DNA of 29,943 bases. Source: Oleispira sp964022115. GTDB lineage: Bacteria > Pseudomonadota > Gammaproteobacteria > Pseudomonadales > Oceanobacteraceae. How positions within the stretch are numbered: position 1 is the stretch's first letter; each line of letters opens with the position of its first letter. Positions 19,121-28,358 of this stretch are shown one piece after another. Position numbers and translations under genes: made by a program. Where the stretch lies: the NCBI GenBank assembly GCA_964022115.1, contig CAXIBC010000030.1, positions 1 to 29,943 of the forward strand, read 5' to 3'. The notes below the pieces were generated by a model. It did not search any database. It saw nothing but the letters and a program-made list of their open reading frames with translations, and was not told the origin of the DNA.

Positions 19121-20483
19121 GCTCACCACCTTGCTGTATTGCGAGTAAATCACTGTGTAGGCTCGGTAAATGTTCACCAAACAGCTTATCGACCCAACTC
19201 GACATCTGCTTATCAAAGGTTTCTGAACGCGCAAAGTTGATATACTTTTGCGTAGTTGCAAAATCACTGTGCCCAAGCAGTTGCATTAGCTTGTATTGAA
19301 TAAAGCCAATCGGCAGGTTTTGCTTAAGCATGAATTTGGCAAGATTCGTGGCAAAGGTAGAACGCAAATCGTGAAAGTCTCGTTCTAGTGGCTTATCTAT
19401 TAACTCTGCTCGGACTTTAGAAATCACATTGCTGACTGATTTGGAGACGATTGGCTTGCCTGAGCGATTAATAAAAAGCGGTGCCGCATCACTGTCACCA
19501 TGCTCTAGTTGCCATTTACCTAATCGGTGCTGCCGCTCAGTCGAGTTTAGATAGCCCCATAAACTCACCATAAGCGCACTCGATACCATGACCTTTCTGG
19601 TTTTACTCAGCTTGCCTGTGATTTCAACGTAAAAGATTTTATCAGTGATAAGCGCAGGATCTTTGACTGCCGAGGCTGGAAATGTAGCTACCTCATCGGC
19701 TCTTAACCCACATTGGTGCGCCAATTCTACCCACAACCTTGATGCTGGCTTGGTTAGTTCCTTGCTTGCGTAAAGCCGTTCCAACTCTTCACGGCTATAA
19801 GGCGCTAATTCATTCTGATTAAAAGACTTTTGCTTGTACTTCTTAGGTATGAGCAAGTCGGTGGTTGTTACCGTGATACCGCGTTCTTGAGCAAATTGAC
19901 CACTAAATAGGAAATCAATATTCCCATCTTTACGCTTTTTCTTAATAACTTGAGTTTTGTATTCGAAAGGAATTTTATCGATGCGGCGATGTTTGAGTGC
20001 CCACTCGTAAAATTGGCGAATATGGTTCATATAAAGGTTGGCAGAGTCACGATCGATCTCTTTGGTAGCCACTCGATCAATTAAATGTTTGCGAAAACGG
20101 TACACAGGGAGCCAATATTTGGCTTTTTCTGAAGGAGCAGTAGCAATCACTTCTTGCCACGCTACATTGTTTTCTTCAAGCCATGACAGGAAGATACTTA
20201 ATGAATAGGCCGTTGAGCTAAGCGTTAACACACTTACCCCGCCAAGGGTGTTTGTTTGATTGGCACGCTTGGGAGGCATAAACTGCCCTTTATAGCGATG
20301 CTCTAGAAACAAATTCATTTCCAATACATCGTGAATACGAGTCAATGAGCGTAAACGAGGAAACTTACTGATCTCGCGATCACAATGATACGACACCTCG
20401 CGTAATGGCTGCCCACAACGAGACTCCTGATTGAAGTACGGCAAATCACCCAGATTCACCTCATTTTTAACAACACTTACCAT
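19113..20483 (-). CDS. intA: Tyrosine recombinase (IntA of SE elements)
   Basis: First gene of the integration operon. I prefer ATG 20481-20483, which has AGGG six bases upstream and lies about 28 bases after the predicted transcription start; an upstream in-frame ATG at 20501 would leave almost no leader. The product is 456 residues. Catalytic residues, numbered from this start: Arg261 (QCGLRADEV), His371 and Arg374 (FHDLRSTFA), His405 (LLGHSDFATT) and the nucleophile Tyr414. The N-terminal half has the SAM-like core-binding sequence. It would cut and rejoin element ends and target. The stop overlaps tfp, indicating coupled translation. Confidence 0.88.
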   Translation of the reverse strand: MVSVVKNEVNLGDLPYFNQESRCGQPLREVSYHCDREISKFPRLRSLTRIHDVLEMNLFLEHRYKGQFMPPKRANQTNTLGGVSVLTLSSTAYSLSIFLSWLEENNVAWQEVIATAPSEKAKYWLPVYRFRKHLIDRVATKEIDRDSANLYMNHIRQFYEWALKHRRIDKIPFEYKTQVIKKKRKDGNIDFLFSGQFAQERGITVTTTDLLIPKKYKQKSFNQNELAPYSREELERLYASKELTKPASRLWVELAHQCGLRADEVATFPASAVKDPALITDKIFYVEITGKLSKTRKVMVSSALMVSLWGYLNSTERQHRLGKWQLEHGDSDAAPLFINRSGKPIVSKSVSNVISKVRAELIDKPLERDFHDLRSTFATNLAKFMLKQNLPIGFIQYKLMQLLGHSDFATTQKYINFARSETFDKQMSSWVDKLFGEHLPSLHSDLLAIQQGGEHE

Positions 20484-20518
20484 CACACACCCTTGCACCA
20501 TTCATTTACTGCAATAAA

Positions 20519-20547
20519 AAGATAGGTGGGATAGGTTTTAATGTCAA
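20519..20547 (-). promoter_or_regulatory. Predicted sigma70 promoter of the intA operon
   Basis: On the minus strand TTGACA (20542-20547) is a perfect -35 box. After 17 bases comes TATCTT (20519-20524), a four-of-six match to the -10 box. The start site would lie near 20511, leaving a leader of about 28 bases to the ATG at 20483. It lies in the 201-base AT-rich gap between the divergent operons. Confidence 0.55.
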
Positions 20548-20646
20548 AGTTTTATTTGCATCATACAATTACTGTAAAAAATTATTGGCTAGGTATGAGG
20601 TTGATGCCACAATATCAAACATGGAATAACTAAGAGGCTCAGCCAA

Positions 20647-20706
20647 ATGGTTGAAAGTAATGAGCAAGCAATCTTGAACACTCCAAAAGGCAGCGTTCAG
20701 AGATGA
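20647..20706 (+). CDS. 19-codon leader ORF coupled to the half-size hsdS
   Basis: ATG at 20647 has AGAGG nine bases upstream. The frame ends with a TGA that overlaps the ATG of the next gene (ATGA, 20703-20706). The peptide is MVESNEQAILNTPKGSVQR. The downstream gene has only a weak ribosome-binding site of its own, so the ORF may serve to load ribosomes. No family recognised; its length alone cannot exclude chance. Confidence 0.35.
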   Translation: MVESNEQAILNTPKGSVQR

Positions 20707-21329
20707 GTGTTCAGAAAACGGTTACATCAGTAACACTCAACGACTGTGTCACGATTCAAGCGGGTTACCCATTTAGAGGGGCGATCAGAGCCATCCCTAG
20801 TGGCAGCGTCAAAGCCGTACAAGCTAAAGACATCTCTCCTTTAGGCGAGTTGATAACGGGTGATTTGATCACCACCGACCTGACAGGAAAGCGAGAAGCC
20901 GACTGGCTCAAGCAAGGTGATGTGTTATTTAGCGCCAAAGGCTCGAAACATCTGGCGAGCTATGTAAATAAGCAACTAAAGCGCACCACCTGTGCGCCAA
21001 GTTTGTTTCTGCTTAGGGTAAAACCGCAATGGCAACAAAAGGTTAATCCACAGTTTTTAACTTGGCAGCTTAACCAATCACCTGTGCAAACCTATTTTAA
21101 GCGCAGTGCCGAAGGCAGCTTTCAGATAAGCATCAGAAAACCTGTGCTTGCAGCAACGCCCATCGCACTGCCCGACATTGAAACTCAAAACACGATTGCC
21201 AAGCTCTATGAAGCCAGCATTAAAGAAAATGCACTGCTTCATAAGCTTATCAACAACCGTCAGCAGCAGCTTAATGCTATTGCTTCTGACTTAATCCAAA
21301 ATTCTAATGAATTAAAGCAAACTAATTAA
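20703..21329 (+). CDS. Half-size HsdS-like protein with a single target-recognition domain
   Basis: The 208 residues form one TRD (about 8-165: GYPFRGAI...GDVLFSAKGS...APSLFLLRVKP...QISIRKPVLAATPIALPD) followed by one C-terminal helix (IETQNTIAKLYEASIKENAL onward). This is half of a normal S subunit. It is the first full gene of the cargo operon, 12 bases before hsdM, while a complete hsdS follows hsdM. Half-S proteins can dimerise to make symmetric sites, so it may give an alternative specificity or regulate assembly. Family assignment is firm; role is inference. Confidence 0.75.
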   Translation: MSVQKTVTSVTLNDCVTIQAGYPFRGAIRAIPSGSVKAVQAKDISPLGELITGDLITTDLTGKREADWLKQGDVLFSAKGSKHLASYVNKQLKRTTCAPSLFLLRVKPQWQQKVNPQFLTWQLNQSPVQTYFKRSAEGSFQISIRKPVLAATPIALPDIETQNTIAKLYEASIKENALLHKLINNRQQQLNAIASDLIQNSNELKQTN

Positions 21330-21341
21330 AGGCTAGGGAAA

Positions 21342-22859
21342 ATGGTACACACACCAATCAATCAAGATGAAATCAACAAAGCGGTATGGGCTGCCTGTGA
21401 CACTTTCCGAGGTACGGTAGACCCATCTATTTACAAAGACTTCATCCTGACCATGCTGTTCTTGAAATACATCTCTGACGTACACCAAGATAAGTTTGAT
21501 GAGCTATCAAAGCAGTTCAATGGTAACGAGCAGATGATCACTGCGATGATGTCGAAACAGTCTTTCAAAATCCCGACTGGTTCAACTTTCTGGGACTTAT
21601 ACGAATCTCGCCATGAAGCAGGTAACGGCTCTCGCATCGACCAAGCACTACATGCGATTGAAGAAGCGAACGGCACTAAGCTAAAGAACGTTTTCCAAGA
21701 CATCAGCTTTAACACCGACAAACTCGGTGATGAAAAGCAGAAGAACGATATTCTACGTCACCTACTAGAAGACTTTGGTAAAGACACCCTAAACCTGCGC
21801 CCAAGCCGCGTTGGTTCTCTGGACGTGATTGGTAACGCCTACGAGTATCTCATCAAACACTTCGCTGCTGGCAGCGGCAAATCTGCGGGTGAGTTCTATA
21901 CCCCACCAGAGGTGTCTGACCTACTCTCGATTATCCTAGAGCCACAACAAGGCGATAGCATCTGTGACCCTGCATGTGGTTCAGGCTCTCTGTTGATGAA
22001 ATGTGGTAAACAGGTTCAAAAGAACTTTGCAGGCTCTAAGCAGTATGCGCTGTTCGGTCAAGAGGCGATTGGATCAACGTGGTCATTAGCGAAGATGAAC
22101 ATGTTCCTACACGGTGAAGATAACCACCGTATTGAATGGGGAGATACCATTCGTAACCCTAAGCTTCAAGGTAAAGATGGTGGACTACTGCACTTCGACG
22201 TAGTAACCGCGAACCCGCCATTCTCTCTTGATAAGTGGGGCTTTGAAGATGCAGGTAACGACCACTTTGGTCGCTTCCGCCGTGGTATTCCGCCAAAGAC
22301 CAAAGGTGACTATGCGTTTATCTCGCACATGATTGAAACGCTTAAACCACAAACTGGCCGAATGGGTGTAGTTGTGCCTCACGGTGTGCTATTCCGAGCA
22401 TCATCAGAGGGTAAAATCCGTAAGCAACTTATTGATGAAAACCTGCTAGATACGGTGATAGGTCTTCCTGAAAAGCTGTTCTTTGGTACTGGTATTCCTG
22501 CTGCGATCCTTATTTTCAAGAAGCAAAAAGATGACAATAAAGTGCTGTTTATTGATGCCTCTCGTGAGTTCAAATCAGGTAAAAACCAGAACCAACTGAC
22601 TCCAGAGAATATTCAAAAGATAGTCGATACCTACAAAGCTCGTGAAACCACCGATAAATACTCATACCTAGCAACGCTCGAAGAGATTGCCGAGAACGAC
22701 TACAACCTAAACATCCCTCGTTATGTGGATACTTTTGAGGAAGAAGAAGAGATCGATCTAGTTGCGGTGCGTGCTGAGCGCTTGGCCCTGCAAACTGAGC
22801 TAGCTGATCTAGAAGCGGAGATGACAGGTTATCTAGAGGAGTTGGGTTATGGTGCCTAA
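21342..22859 (+). CDS. hsdM: Type I DNA adenine methyltransferase M subunit (cargo system)
   Basis: The complete 505-residue HsdM has the helical N-terminal domain (1-175), FYTPPE at 185-190, AdoMet motif I DPACGSG at 209-215 and catalytic NPPF at 291-294. The acidic C-terminal end (FEEEEEIDL, then a coiled helix) is typical of the HsdS-contact region. It methylates host sites and forms the core of the restriction complex. GGGA precedes the ATG, and the end overlaps hsdS by 11 bases. It is the reference used here to measure the truncation of the resident hsdM. The two are different subfamilies (DPACGSGSLLM versus DPAMGSGGFFV). Confidence 0.96.
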   Translation: MVHTPINQDEINKAVWAACDTFRGTVDPSIYKDFILTMLFLKYISDVHQDKFDELSKQFNGNEQMITAMMSKQSFKIPTGSTFWDLYESRHEAGNGSRIDQALHAIEEANGTKLKNVFQDISFNTDKLGDEKQKNDILRHLLEDFGKDTLNLRPSRVGSLDVIGNAYEYLIKHFAAGSGKSAGEFYTPPEVSDLLSIILEPQQGDSICDPACGSGSLLMKCGKQVQKNFAGSKQYALFGQEAIGSTWSLAKMNMFLHGEDNHRIEWGDTIRNPKLQGKDGGLLHFDVVTANPPFSLDKWGFEDAGNDHFGRFRRGIPPKTKGDYAFISHMIETLKPQTGRMGVVVPHGVLFRASSEGKIRKQLIDENLLDTVIGLPEKLFFGTGIPAAILIFKKQKDDNKVLFIDASREFKSGKNQNQLTPENIQKIVDTYKARETTDKYSYLATLEEIAENDYNLNIPRYVDTFEEEEEIDLVAVRAERLALQTELADLEAEMTGYLEELGYGA

Positions 22860-24099
22860 TGATTGGGAAGAACATACACTTAAAAGTCTATGCTCAAAAG
22901 TAATTGATAATCGAGGCAAAACTCCTCCGTTATCTAGCAATGGTATTCCACTTATAGAAATTAATGCGATCGTGAAAGGAATGCATCCTGATTTATCAAA
23001 AGTAACTAAATTTGTTTCGAAAGATACTTTCAATTCCTGGTTTCGAAATGGTCATACGACAAGAGGAGATATCCTTGTAGCCACTGTGGGAAACGCTGGT
23101 GTGAATGGTATAGTAAATCGACCTGAAGGGTTCGGTGCTATTGCCCAAAATTTAGTTGGTATTCGCTGCCATCAGACTATAGATAGTAGTTTTTTGTATT
23201 ACTCAATGAACACTCAAAGCTATTTTTCTAAAGTAAAATCTGTGCTGATGGGGGCGGTACAACCAAGCTTAAAAGTTCCACATTTGTTATCTTTCAGCTT
23301 TCTTGTCCCCCCACTCCCAGAACAACGCAAAATCGCCAAAATCCTCTCTACATGGGACAAAGCGATTAGCACCACTGAAAAGCTGATTGAAACCAGCAAG
23401 CAGCAGAAAAAAGCCCTGATGCAACAGCTTTTGACAGGTAAGAAGCGTTTGGTCAATCCTGAAACGGGTAAGGTGTTTGAGGGGGAGTGGGAAGAGGTTA
23501 AGTTAAGCTATTTCTTTGATCGCGTTACTGAGAAGAACAAGGGGCAAAGCACCAATGTTGTGACCATTTCGGCCCAACATGGATTGATTCGCCAAGAAGA
23601 GTTCTTCAAGAAATCAGTAGCATCTGAAACTTTAGATAACTACTTCATCTTACGAAAAGGTCAGTTCGCATATAACAAGAGTTACTCTAATGGTTATCCG
23701 ATGGGAGCAATTAAGCGACTTAATCGATATGAAGATGCCGTAGTAACAAGCTTGTATATCTGCTTTGAACTTAAAAATGAACAGATGGCTTCAAGCTGCT
23801 TTATGGAGCAATACTTCGAGTCTGGTTTGCTCAATAGAGGGCTAACCAAAGTTGCAGCGGAAGGTGGGCGTGCTCATGGCCTTTTAAATGTAAAACCTGC
23901 TGACTTTATGGCTTTAGCAATAATAGCTCCACAACTTAATGAACAACAAAAAATCGCCTCAGTCTTAACCGCTGCCGATAAAGAAATCGAAGTGCTGGAA
24001 ACCAAACTTGCTCACCTCAAGCAAGAGAAAAAGGCATTGATGCAGCAGTTGTTGACGGGTAAGCGCCGCGTGAAAGTTGATGAAGAAGTTGCCGCGTAG
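22849..24099 (+). CDS. hsdS: Type I specificity subunit S (cargo system)
   Basis: The 416 residues hold two target-recognition domains, each followed by a conserved helix. TRD1 is about 1-150, closed by PPLPEQRKIAKILSTWDKAI and KKALMQQLLTG. TRD2 is about 205-360, closed by PQLNEQQKIASVL and KKALMQQLLTG. TRD1 has the VIDNRGKTPP...SWFR...GAIAQNLVGIR pattern also seen in TRD2 of the resident HsdS. It overlaps hsdM by 11 bases, favouring balanced synthesis. No defect seen. Confidence 0.95.
   Translation: MVPNDWEEHTLKSLCSKVIDNRGKTPPLSSNGIPLIEINAIVKGMHPDLSKVTKFVSKDTFNSWFRNGHTTRGDILVATVGNAGVNGIVNRPEGFGAIAQNLVGIRCHQTIDSSFLYYSMNTQSYFSKVKSVLMGAVQPSLKVPHLLSFSFLVPPLPEQRKIAKILSTWDKAISTTEKLIETSKQQKKALMQQLLTGKKRLVNPETGKVFEGEWEEVKLSYFFDRVTEKNKGQSTNVVTISAQHGLIRQEEFFKKSVASETLDNYFILRKGQFAYNKSYSNGYPMGAIKRLNRYEDAVVTSLYICFELKNEQMASSCFMEQYFESGLLNRGLTKVAAEGGRAHGLLNVKPADFMALAIIAPQLNEQQKIASVLTAADKEIEVLETKLAHLKQEKKALMQQLLTGKRRVKVDEEVAA
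23401..24070 (+). repeat. Two similar segments encoding the HsdS conserved helices
   Basis: The segments at 23401-23450 and 24021-24070 encode near-identical peptides (KKALMQQLLTGKKR and KKALMQQLLTGKRR) and share most of their bases. Such internal homology allows recombination that exchanges or deletes recognition domains, a known route to new type I specificities. Confidence 0.6.
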
Positions 24100-24123
24100 A
24101 GCACCTCTTCACTCTCGGCCAAT

Positions 24124-24144
24124 GTGTGACGCAGTGCGTCACAC
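24124..24144. promoter_or_regulatory. Perfect 21-bp palindrome between hsdS and the next gene
   Basis: GTGTGACGCA and its exact inverse TGCGTCACAC flank a single central G. It lies in the 78-base gap after hsdS, ahead of the DUF6933-like gene and hsdR. No T-run follows, so it is not a typical terminator. It may be an operator, an RNA hairpin that attenuates or stabilises the transcript, or a short mobile palindrome. Confidence 0.55.
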
Positions 24145-24177
24145 TGTATTGCCGTTATCAAAACTAGGTATTAAACA

Positions 24178-25035
24178 ATGTTACTGTTTAACTGCACCAA
24201 AGCCGCTGCGGACTTTTTCACCGTAAAGCGCAATGGTAAAAAAATCTCCCCACTGGAAGAACCGCCGACGGACGCTGTCAGTGGTTCTGAAGCCGTCAAT
24301 GTGCTGAATACCCCTACAGCACCAATCAGTGCTTGGTTGGTGCATGTGGTAAACGTTCAACGTAAAAAGGTACTGATTGCCATGCATGTCGAAACCCGTT
24401 ATGCCATGGTGTTTGTTGGAATTCAAAAAGGGGATTGGCTCGAGTTCACCAACCAACTGCTGGAACGGCTGTTTAACAACATGCAATTCTTTGGTGAAGA
24501 GTTTGAAATGTGCGATGAAGAGAGCTTTGAAGAGATGTTCAATGAGTTCATCAAACTTCATCCTAAGCCTTTCTTTTGTCAACGCGGTGACCGCAGTGTA
24601 CAAAGCCACATTAATGATGTCGCTTGGCAATTTGAAAATCGAGTTTACCAAGTTGGCTCTCTCCCAGACGGCCACGAAGAGTGCGCCAGCTTTGATGAGT
24701 GGATAAACAGTTTGATTCGCTCGACCAAACAAAAGAAAGATCACTTTTACCCTGACGAAGAGATGTTCATTGACTGGATGCAGACCTATAGCGAATTGGG
24801 TGACAATGAGGACAAGCTCATCCGCCAGTTATTTGGATCTCTACGCCGACAAATGATGCACGCCGAAATGGTTAAGCGTGGGATTCCCGACGACGACTAT
24901 TTTGATGGGATGAATGCCGAACTCAGCCAAGGAATCCATGAGTATTATCAAGAGATTGCCCCTGACACGTTCAACGAAGAGACACCCGATAACGTTATCG
25001 ACTTCAATCAGGCCAAAAAACGTAAACTACATTAA
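24178..25035 (+). CDS. DUF6933-like protein of unknown function between hsdS and hsdR
   Basis: The 285-residue soluble protein starts MLLFNCTKAAADFF. It continues into a region of about 35-110 with alternating strands (APISAWLVHVVNVQRKKVLI then AMHVETRYAMVFVG) that resembles DUF6933, whose members begin with a similar Cys-Thr-Lys motif. The C-terminal half is acidic and helical with no recognised catalytic motif. It sits in the R-M operon, 44 bases before hsdR, so a role tied to restriction is plausible (for example control of HsdR), but nothing in the sequence proves it. Confidence 0.6.
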   Translation: MLLFNCTKAAADFFTVKRNGKKISPLEEPPTDAVSGSEAVNVLNTPTAPISAWLVHVVNVQRKKVLIAMHVETRYAMVFVGIQKGDWLEFTNQLLERLFNNMQFFGEEFEMCDEESFEEMFNEFIKLHPKPFFCQRGDRSVQSHINDVAWQFENRVYQVGSLPDGHEECASFDEWINSLIRSTKQKKDHFYPDEEMFIDWMQTYSELGDNEDKLIRQLFGSLRRQMMHAEMVKRGIPDDDYFDGMNAELSQGIHEYYQEIAPDTFNEETPDNVIDFNQAKKRKLH

Positions 25036-25079
25036 CAACAATAACGATAATAAAAACGAATCGACAATAAGGGACGACA

Positions 25080-28000
25080 ATGTCAGGCAACTTACCCAAC
25101 TTCCGAGAAGAACAAAGCGCGAAAATTCCAGCGTTAACCTTGCTCACTAACCTTGGTTATCAGTTCATTTCACCGAGTGAATGTGTAATTAGGCGTGGTA
25201 ATCTTTCAACCGTTATTTTGCCTGATGTACTGCGTGATGTACTCAAGCATAAAACCTACTCGTTCATGGGGAAAGATCATCACCTATCGGAAGCGGCTAT
25301 CGACAAAATTGTCCATGACCTTGCCAACCCTGCTATGAACGAAGGGCTGAAAGCGGCTAATGAAAAACTGTATAACGCTCTGACCTATGGCATTGGCGTA
25401 ACCGAGTTTGTTAATGGCAAGAAAGCCAGCCCAACAATCAATGTCATTGATTGGGAAACCCCTGAGAACAACCAGTTCCACTTTACTGAAGAGCTGGAAG
25501 TAGAAAATGCTCATGGAACGGGTCACCGTATTCCCGATATTGTCTGCTTTGTGAACGGCCTACCTTGGGTGGTGATTGAAGCCAAGCGTCCAGACTCTTC
25601 TCATGAAGGCAAGCCGACTGTTGCCGAGGGTATTTCACAAAACATCCGCAACCAAAAAGTCGATGAGATCCCACACCTATTTGCCTACAGCCAATTGCTG
25701 ATGTCGGTGAACGGGCATGAAGGTTTATACGGTACATGCGGCACACCAAGTAAATTCTGGGCGAAATGGAAAGAAGAAGAGATCACCGAAGCCACATTCG
25801 CTCGTCTTAAAAACACGCCGCTTTCTCCAACGCACCTCGATAAGCTATTTGCTCACCGTCCAGCCAAGGTACGTGATGAATACCTATCGCTGATTGCAGG
25901 CGGTGATTTAATGGTGACAGACCAAGACCGTTTGTTGGTATCACTACTTCGTCATGACCGCCTTCTGGAAATGACCCAACTCTTCACCTTGTTCGATAAA
26001 AAAGCGGGAAAAATTGTTGCTCGTTATCAGCAGGTCTTCGGTATTAAAGCCCTGATTGAGCGTGTTACCTCATTCGATGAGAAAGGCGCACGTAATGGTG
26101 GTGTTATATGGCATACCACAGGCTCGGGTAAGTCGTTCACCATGGTGTTTTTGTCCAAGGCTCTGATTTGGATTAAAGAACTTGCCAAATGCCGTGTTGT
26201 TGTCGTTACTGACCGTGTTGATTTGGAAGATCAGCTTGCTCGCACGTTCGCTTCTGGCGGTGCACTGTCTGAAAAAGATCGTAAAACGGCCATGGCAACC
26301 ACAGGTAAGCGTCTTGCCGAGCAAATCGGCAAAGGCAATGAGCGTATTATCTTCTCCATCATCAACAAGTTTGGTACCGCGATTGAACTGCCAGAGTGTT
26401 ATAACGACAGTCCAGATATGATTGTGCTGGTTGATGAAGGTCACCGCAGCCAAAACGGTGAAAACAACATTCGTATGCAGCAAGCCCTACCCAAAGCGGC
26501 TTATATCGGCTTTACGGGTACACCGCTGCTGCAAGACGATAAGACCGAAAACAAGTTCGGTAAAATCATCCACTCATATACCATGCAACAAGCGGTGGAA
26601 GACAAAACCGTTACCCCGCTGCTGTACGAAGAACGTGTGCCTGAGCTAAGTACCAACGACAAAGCTCTCGATGCATGGTTTGATCGCATCACTGATAAGC
26701 TCACCGAAAAGCAGCGCACGGACTTGAAGAAAAAATTTGCTCAGAAAGGTCAAATCTATCAAACCGAGGGACGCATCCATTTAATCGCTCACGACATTTC
26801 TGACCATTTCCAAAACTTTAAGCGTCAAGGGTTAAAGGGTCAGCTTGCCTGTGACTCAAAAGCCTCTGCCATCCAATATAAGAAGCTCCTCGACCAGATT
26901 GGTAAAGTGACCTCGGTAGTTGCCATGTCACCACCAGACACCCGTGAGGGGCATGATACGGTCGACGGTGAAAGTAAGGATGTGGTACAGAATTGGTGGA
27001 AAGAGAACGTGTTGGACTCTGACTTTGGTCAAGATGAGAAAGCCTACACCAAGCATATCATTGAAGAGTTTGGTAAAGATGACGGCCCCGACTTAATGAT
27101 CGTAGTCGATAAACTTCTAACTGGCTTTGATGAACCAAAGAACACCGTGCTTTACATCGATAAGCCGCTCAAGCAGCACAACCTTATCCAAGCGATTGCT
27201 CGCGTTAACCGTCTGCACCAAAAGAAAGAGTTTGGTTACCTCATCGACTACCGAGGCATCTTAAAAGAGCTTGATGCCACCATCGCTGACTACCAAGACT
27301 TGGCAGAGCGAACCCAAGGTGGCTTTGATATTGACGATCTCAAAGGCTTATACAGCCGAATGGACACCGAATATAAGAAACTGCCTGGCCTATACTGTGA
27401 GCTGTGGGCATTTTTTATTGATGTAAAAAACACCCAAGATCCGCACGCAATGGCACGGGTATTTGCGCCGAACATAGAATATGTGGATGGTCAGCCAACA
27501 GACTTAAACCTAAAGAAACGCCAAGATTTTTATAGCACGCTCACTGCGTTTGCTAATTGTTTAAAAGTCGCTCTGCAATCGGCTACCTACTTTGAAGACA
27601 AGAGCTTTGATGATAAGCGCCAGATTTATAAAGACACGCTAAAAAGCATGACATCGCTGCGTAAAGTTGTCCGTGAGCAAGCAGAAGAGACCATTGATTA
27701 CGACGAGTACGCTGAGAGTATTCGCACTATGTTAGACAAGCACATCGGTGGCGTTGAGATCCAAGAGTCTAAAGGCGCTTATCTGGTTGGCAATATGGGT
27801 AAGGATATAAAACCAGAAGAGCTAAGTGACGATGAGGCTCGCAATAAGAAAGATGCGATCACTGGTCGTGTCACTAAGATGATTGAGCAAGATCTTGCCG
27901 ACGACCCTTACGCTCAAGAGTATTTCTCGAAGCTACTTAAACAAGCGATTCAGCAAGCAAAAGAGATGTTTGATGCGCCTGTTAAGCAATATCTCCTATT

Positions 28001-28358
28001 TGCTGATTTTGAAGAGCAAGTGAAAGAGCGCAAAGTCGAGGGATTGCCAACCGATCGCTTTGCAGAGCTAGACCCAAAAATTAAGCGTCATGTACAAGCT
28101 TACTTTGGACTGTTCTTAAAGCATGGCGCTGAAGGTCAAGGTCTTACTGAAGATCAATGCTTCACCTATGCAGTAGAGATTGACGAGAAAGTGCGCAAAG
28201 CGGTGGCAGAGTTTTCAATCAATCCATCAGAGATTGAAAACCAGATCACTCTAGAGGTGCTGCCTTTACTGTTTGCCGATTTAGGGGTCGATAAAGCGCA
28301 AGTCATTGCCGAAGAAGTGGTGCAAATCACTCGCTTAGGTTTAGCAGGTCACCATTAA
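25080..28358 (+). CDS. hsdR: Type I restriction enzyme R subunit (cargo system)
   Basis: The 1092-residue translocase and nuclease of the cargo system. The nuclease core has Asp153, Glu167 and Lys169 (IPDIVCFVNGLPWVVIEAKR). The motor has Walker A GSGKS at 348-352, DEGH instead of DEAH at 452-455, FTGTP motif III and QAIARVNRLHQKKEFG as motif VI. A long helical C-terminus follows. AAGGGA precedes the ATG. The end overlaps the peptidase gene by one base (TAATG). It differs enough from the resident HsdR (DEAH, different N-terminus) to be a separate subfamily. Confidence 0.96.
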   Translation: MSGNLPNFREEQSAKIPALTLLTNLGYQFISPSECVIRRGNLSTVILPDVLRDVLKHKTYSFMGKDHHLSEAAIDKIVHDLANPAMNEGLKAANEKLYNALTYGIGVTEFVNGKKASPTINVIDWETPENNQFHFTEELEVENAHGTGHRIPDIVCFVNGLPWVVIEAKRPDSSHEGKPTVAEGISQNIRNQKVDEIPHLFAYSQLLMSVNGHEGLYGTCGTPSKFWAKWKEEEITEATFARLKNTPLSPTHLDKLFAHRPAKVRDEYLSLIAGGDLMVTDQDRLLVSLLRHDRLLEMTQLFTLFDKKAGKIVARYQQVFGIKALIERVTSFDEKGARNGGVIWHTTGSGKSFTMVFLSKALIWIKELAKCRVVVVTDRVDLEDQLARTFASGGALSEKDRKTAMATTGKRLAEQIGKGNERIIFSIINKFGTAIELPECYNDSPDMIVLVDEGHRSQNGENNIRMQQALPKAAYIGFTGTPLLQDDKTENKFGKIIHSYTMQQAVEDKTVTPLLYEERVPELSTNDKALDAWFDRITDKLTEKQRTDLKKKFAQKGQIYQTEGRIHLIAHDISDHFQNFKRQGLKGQLACDSKASAIQYKKLLDQIGKVTSVVAMSPPDTREGHDTVDGESKDVVQNWWKENVLDSDFGQDEKAYTKHIIEEFGKDDGPDLMIVVDKLLTGFDEPKNTVLYIDKPLKQHNLIQAIARVNRLHQKKEFGYLIDYRGILKELDATIADYQDLAERTQGGFDIDDLKGLYSRMDTEYKKLPGLYCELWAFFIDVKNTQDPHAMARVFAPNIEYVDGQPTDLNLKKRQDFYSTLTAFANCLKVALQSATYFEDKSFDDKRQIYKDTLKSMTSLRKVVREQAEETIDYDEYAESIRTMLDKHIGGVEIQESKGAYLVGNMGKDIKPEELSDDEARNKKDAITGRVTKMIEQDLADDPYAQEYFSKLLKQAIQQAKEMFDAPVKQYLLFADFEEQVKERKVEGLPTDRFAELDPKIKRHVQAYFGLFLKHGAEGQGLTEDQCFTYAVEIDEKVRKAVAEFSINPSEIENQITLEVLPLLFADLGVDKAQVIAEEVVQITRLGLAGHH

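Noticed and set aside
20495..20515. CACCATT...TTAC near the intA start as the right end of a shorter element
   Set aside because: The match to the left end is broken by inserted bases and lacks ATCTA; it also overlaps the probable leader of intA.
11565..24099. Cargo HsdM rescuing the resident HsdS and HsdR
   Set aside because: The HsdS conserved helices differ (LFKCWFVDFEP versus KKALMQQLLTG) and the HsdM motifs belong to different subfamilies, so subunit exchange is unlikely.
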